Shown one piece after another: positions 63,361-64,000 of a stretch of 64,000 bases of DNA. This DNA is from Mesorhizobium sp. dw_380. GTDB taxonomy: Bacteria; Pseudomonadota; Alphaproteobacteria; Rhizobiales; Rhizobiaceae. Under the pieces are notes generated by a model that did not search any database, was not told the origin of the DNA, and saw nothing but the letters and a program-made list of their open reading frames with translations. The stretch is taken from NCBI RefSeq assembly GCF_018588885.1, contig NZ_JAFFIW010000021.1, forward strand, positions 1-64,000, read 5' to 3'. A program made the translations under genes and the position numbers. Every line of letters begins with the position of its first letter. Within the stretch, counting starts at the first letter, position 1.

Positions 63361-64000
63361 TTAGTTTGCCGCCACGACCTTCTTCCTGTGGGTCTTCTTC
63401 GGCTTGTCCGTTGTCGCCTTCGGCGCGGTTTCGTCATAGCCGGCGTAGGCTTGATAATCCGGCGCCGTCGGGGCCGGCACGACGACATTGGAATCGGTGA
63501 ACACGAACTGGGTGGCGACCGAGGGATCGGTCACCTGGACCTGATATTGGTGAATCTGCGAGTAAAGCACGTCGGTGCCGTGCGTCACCGCGATGCGGAT
63601 CGGCATGGTGATGTTTCCCGGTGTGAACTTCGGTCCCGGCACGATCTTGCCGGCGACGGCGATCTTCATCGTCAGCTGGCCGTCGGCACGGCTGCAATCG
63701 CGGGTGACGTCGCTGATCGAGGCCTGGTAAATGATCCGCGCCGAATCGTCGGGCGGAGTGGCAGCGGCGGCGTCAGCCGCGGCCTGGGCCGCAGCGTCAG
63801 CCGCGGCGTCGCCGGTCTTTTTGAGCTTGGGCTTGGGCTTCCGAGCTTCATTGACGTAAGTGTTGAAGAAGGCCGTGCCGTCGCGCACCGTCACTCTCGG
63901 ACAGTAGGCGTTCAACTGGCTGGCCAGAATCTTGGGATCCTGCGGCGGCGGCGGTGCTGCCGGATCCTTCTTGCCGAAGCCGAGGTTCAGGATACCGTTG
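63361..64000 (-). CDS. Hypothetical protein with Ala-rich tract, 5' end outside window
   Basis: The frame is open to the window end, so the N-terminus is missing. The visible part of about 212 residues begins NGILNLGFGKKDPAAPPPPQ and has a Lys-rich then Ala-rich stretch (residues around 50-80 of the visible part), a Cys pair (AYCPRV and TRDCSR) and a basic tail KKTHRKKVVAAN. A short frame starting with TTG at 63915 would drop the conserved-looking first part. Such Ala/Pro-rich proteins with Cys are often envelope lipoproteins in rhizobia, but no signal peptide can be seen here. Function unknown. Confidence 0.7.
   Translation of the reverse strand, partial: NGILNLGFGKKDPAAPPPPQDPKILASQLNAYCPRVTVRDGTAFFNTYVNEARKPKPKLKKTGDAAADAAAQAAADAAAATPPDDSARIIYQASISDVTRDCSRADGQLTMKIAVAGKIVPGPKFTPGNITMPIRIAVTHGTDVLYSQIHQYQVQVTDPSVATQFVFTDSNVVVPAPTAPDYQAYAGYDETAPKATTDKPKKTHRKKVVAAN

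Overview
The window looks like a chromosomal segment of a rhizobial alphaproteobacterium, most likely Mesorhizobium or a close relative. The evidence is the high GC content, the glgP-glgB-glgC-glgA-pgm order, an Frc-type fructose/ribose ABC transporter, a CcrM (GANTC) methyltransferase with a C-terminal extension, the dciA/thiol oxidoreductase/smc cluster divergent from mutY, and three copies of a short intergenic repeat (core GGAATTGCTCT / AGAGCAATTCC) that I recall as common in Mesorhizobium genomes. No phage, transposase, CRISPR array, rRNA or nodulation box was found. There is one tRNA (Gln, TTG).

Layout. 0.2-9.5 kb (minus strand): a complete glycogen operon, glgP-glgB-glgC-glgA-pgm. 9.6-15.5 kb: a sugar uptake locus with frcB-frcC-frcA on the minus strand and, divergently, a ROK repressor, an RbsD/FucU mutarotase and a PfkB sugar kinase. 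The shared promoter region holds an inverted repeat that is a good operator candidate. 15.7-20.5 kb: a DegT-type sugar aminotransferase, then cysD-cysNC-cysQ (sulfate activation to PAPS, and PAP removal).

21-41 kb is a surface-polysaccharide region. It starts with an O-antigen ligase/polymerase-like membrane protein, an NDP-sugar epimerase, a small initiating sugar transferase, a FlaA1/CapD-type dehydratase and a phosphohexomutase. A long minus-strand operon follows: rmlA-rmlC-rmlB-rmlD, a 1128-residue sulfotransferase/coiled-coil/double-GT2 fusion, a methyltransferase, wzm, wzt, a GT-D-like protein and a GT2 glycosyltransferase. The part from about 28.9 to 36.2 kb looks poorer in GC and less regular in codon use than its surroundings, as expected for a transferred O-antigen cassette. 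The region ends with a UDP-glucuronate epimerase (lpsL type).

41-64 kb is mostly housekeeping: bioY, an MBL-fold hydrolase, a DUF1499 protein, a fatty-acyl-CoA ligase, small conserved proteins, a CE4-type deacetylase, a GT9 heptosyltransferase, ppdK, a VOC protein, tRNA-Gln, two overlapping unusual glycosyltransferase-like genes, a VanZ-like protein, smc, a DsbA-like lipoprotein, dciA, a mutY gene fused in frame to a HAD hydrolase, ccrM, another HAD phosphatase, and a lipoprotein-like gene cut by the window end.

How the parts may work together. Sugar enters through Frc, is phosphorylated by the kinase, and is stored or released through glucose-1-phosphate by the glycogen operon. The same glucose-1-phosphate feeds RmlA for dTDP-rhamnose. 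CysDNC could supply PAPS to the sulfotransferase domain of the large fusion protein, with CysQ removing the PAP by-product. The most unusual items are the sulfotransferase/GT fusion, the MutY-HAD fusion, the glycosyltransferase pair beside tRNA-Gln, and the intercistronic stem-loops in the frc and glg operons. No computation was run. All assignments rest on reading motifs and context.
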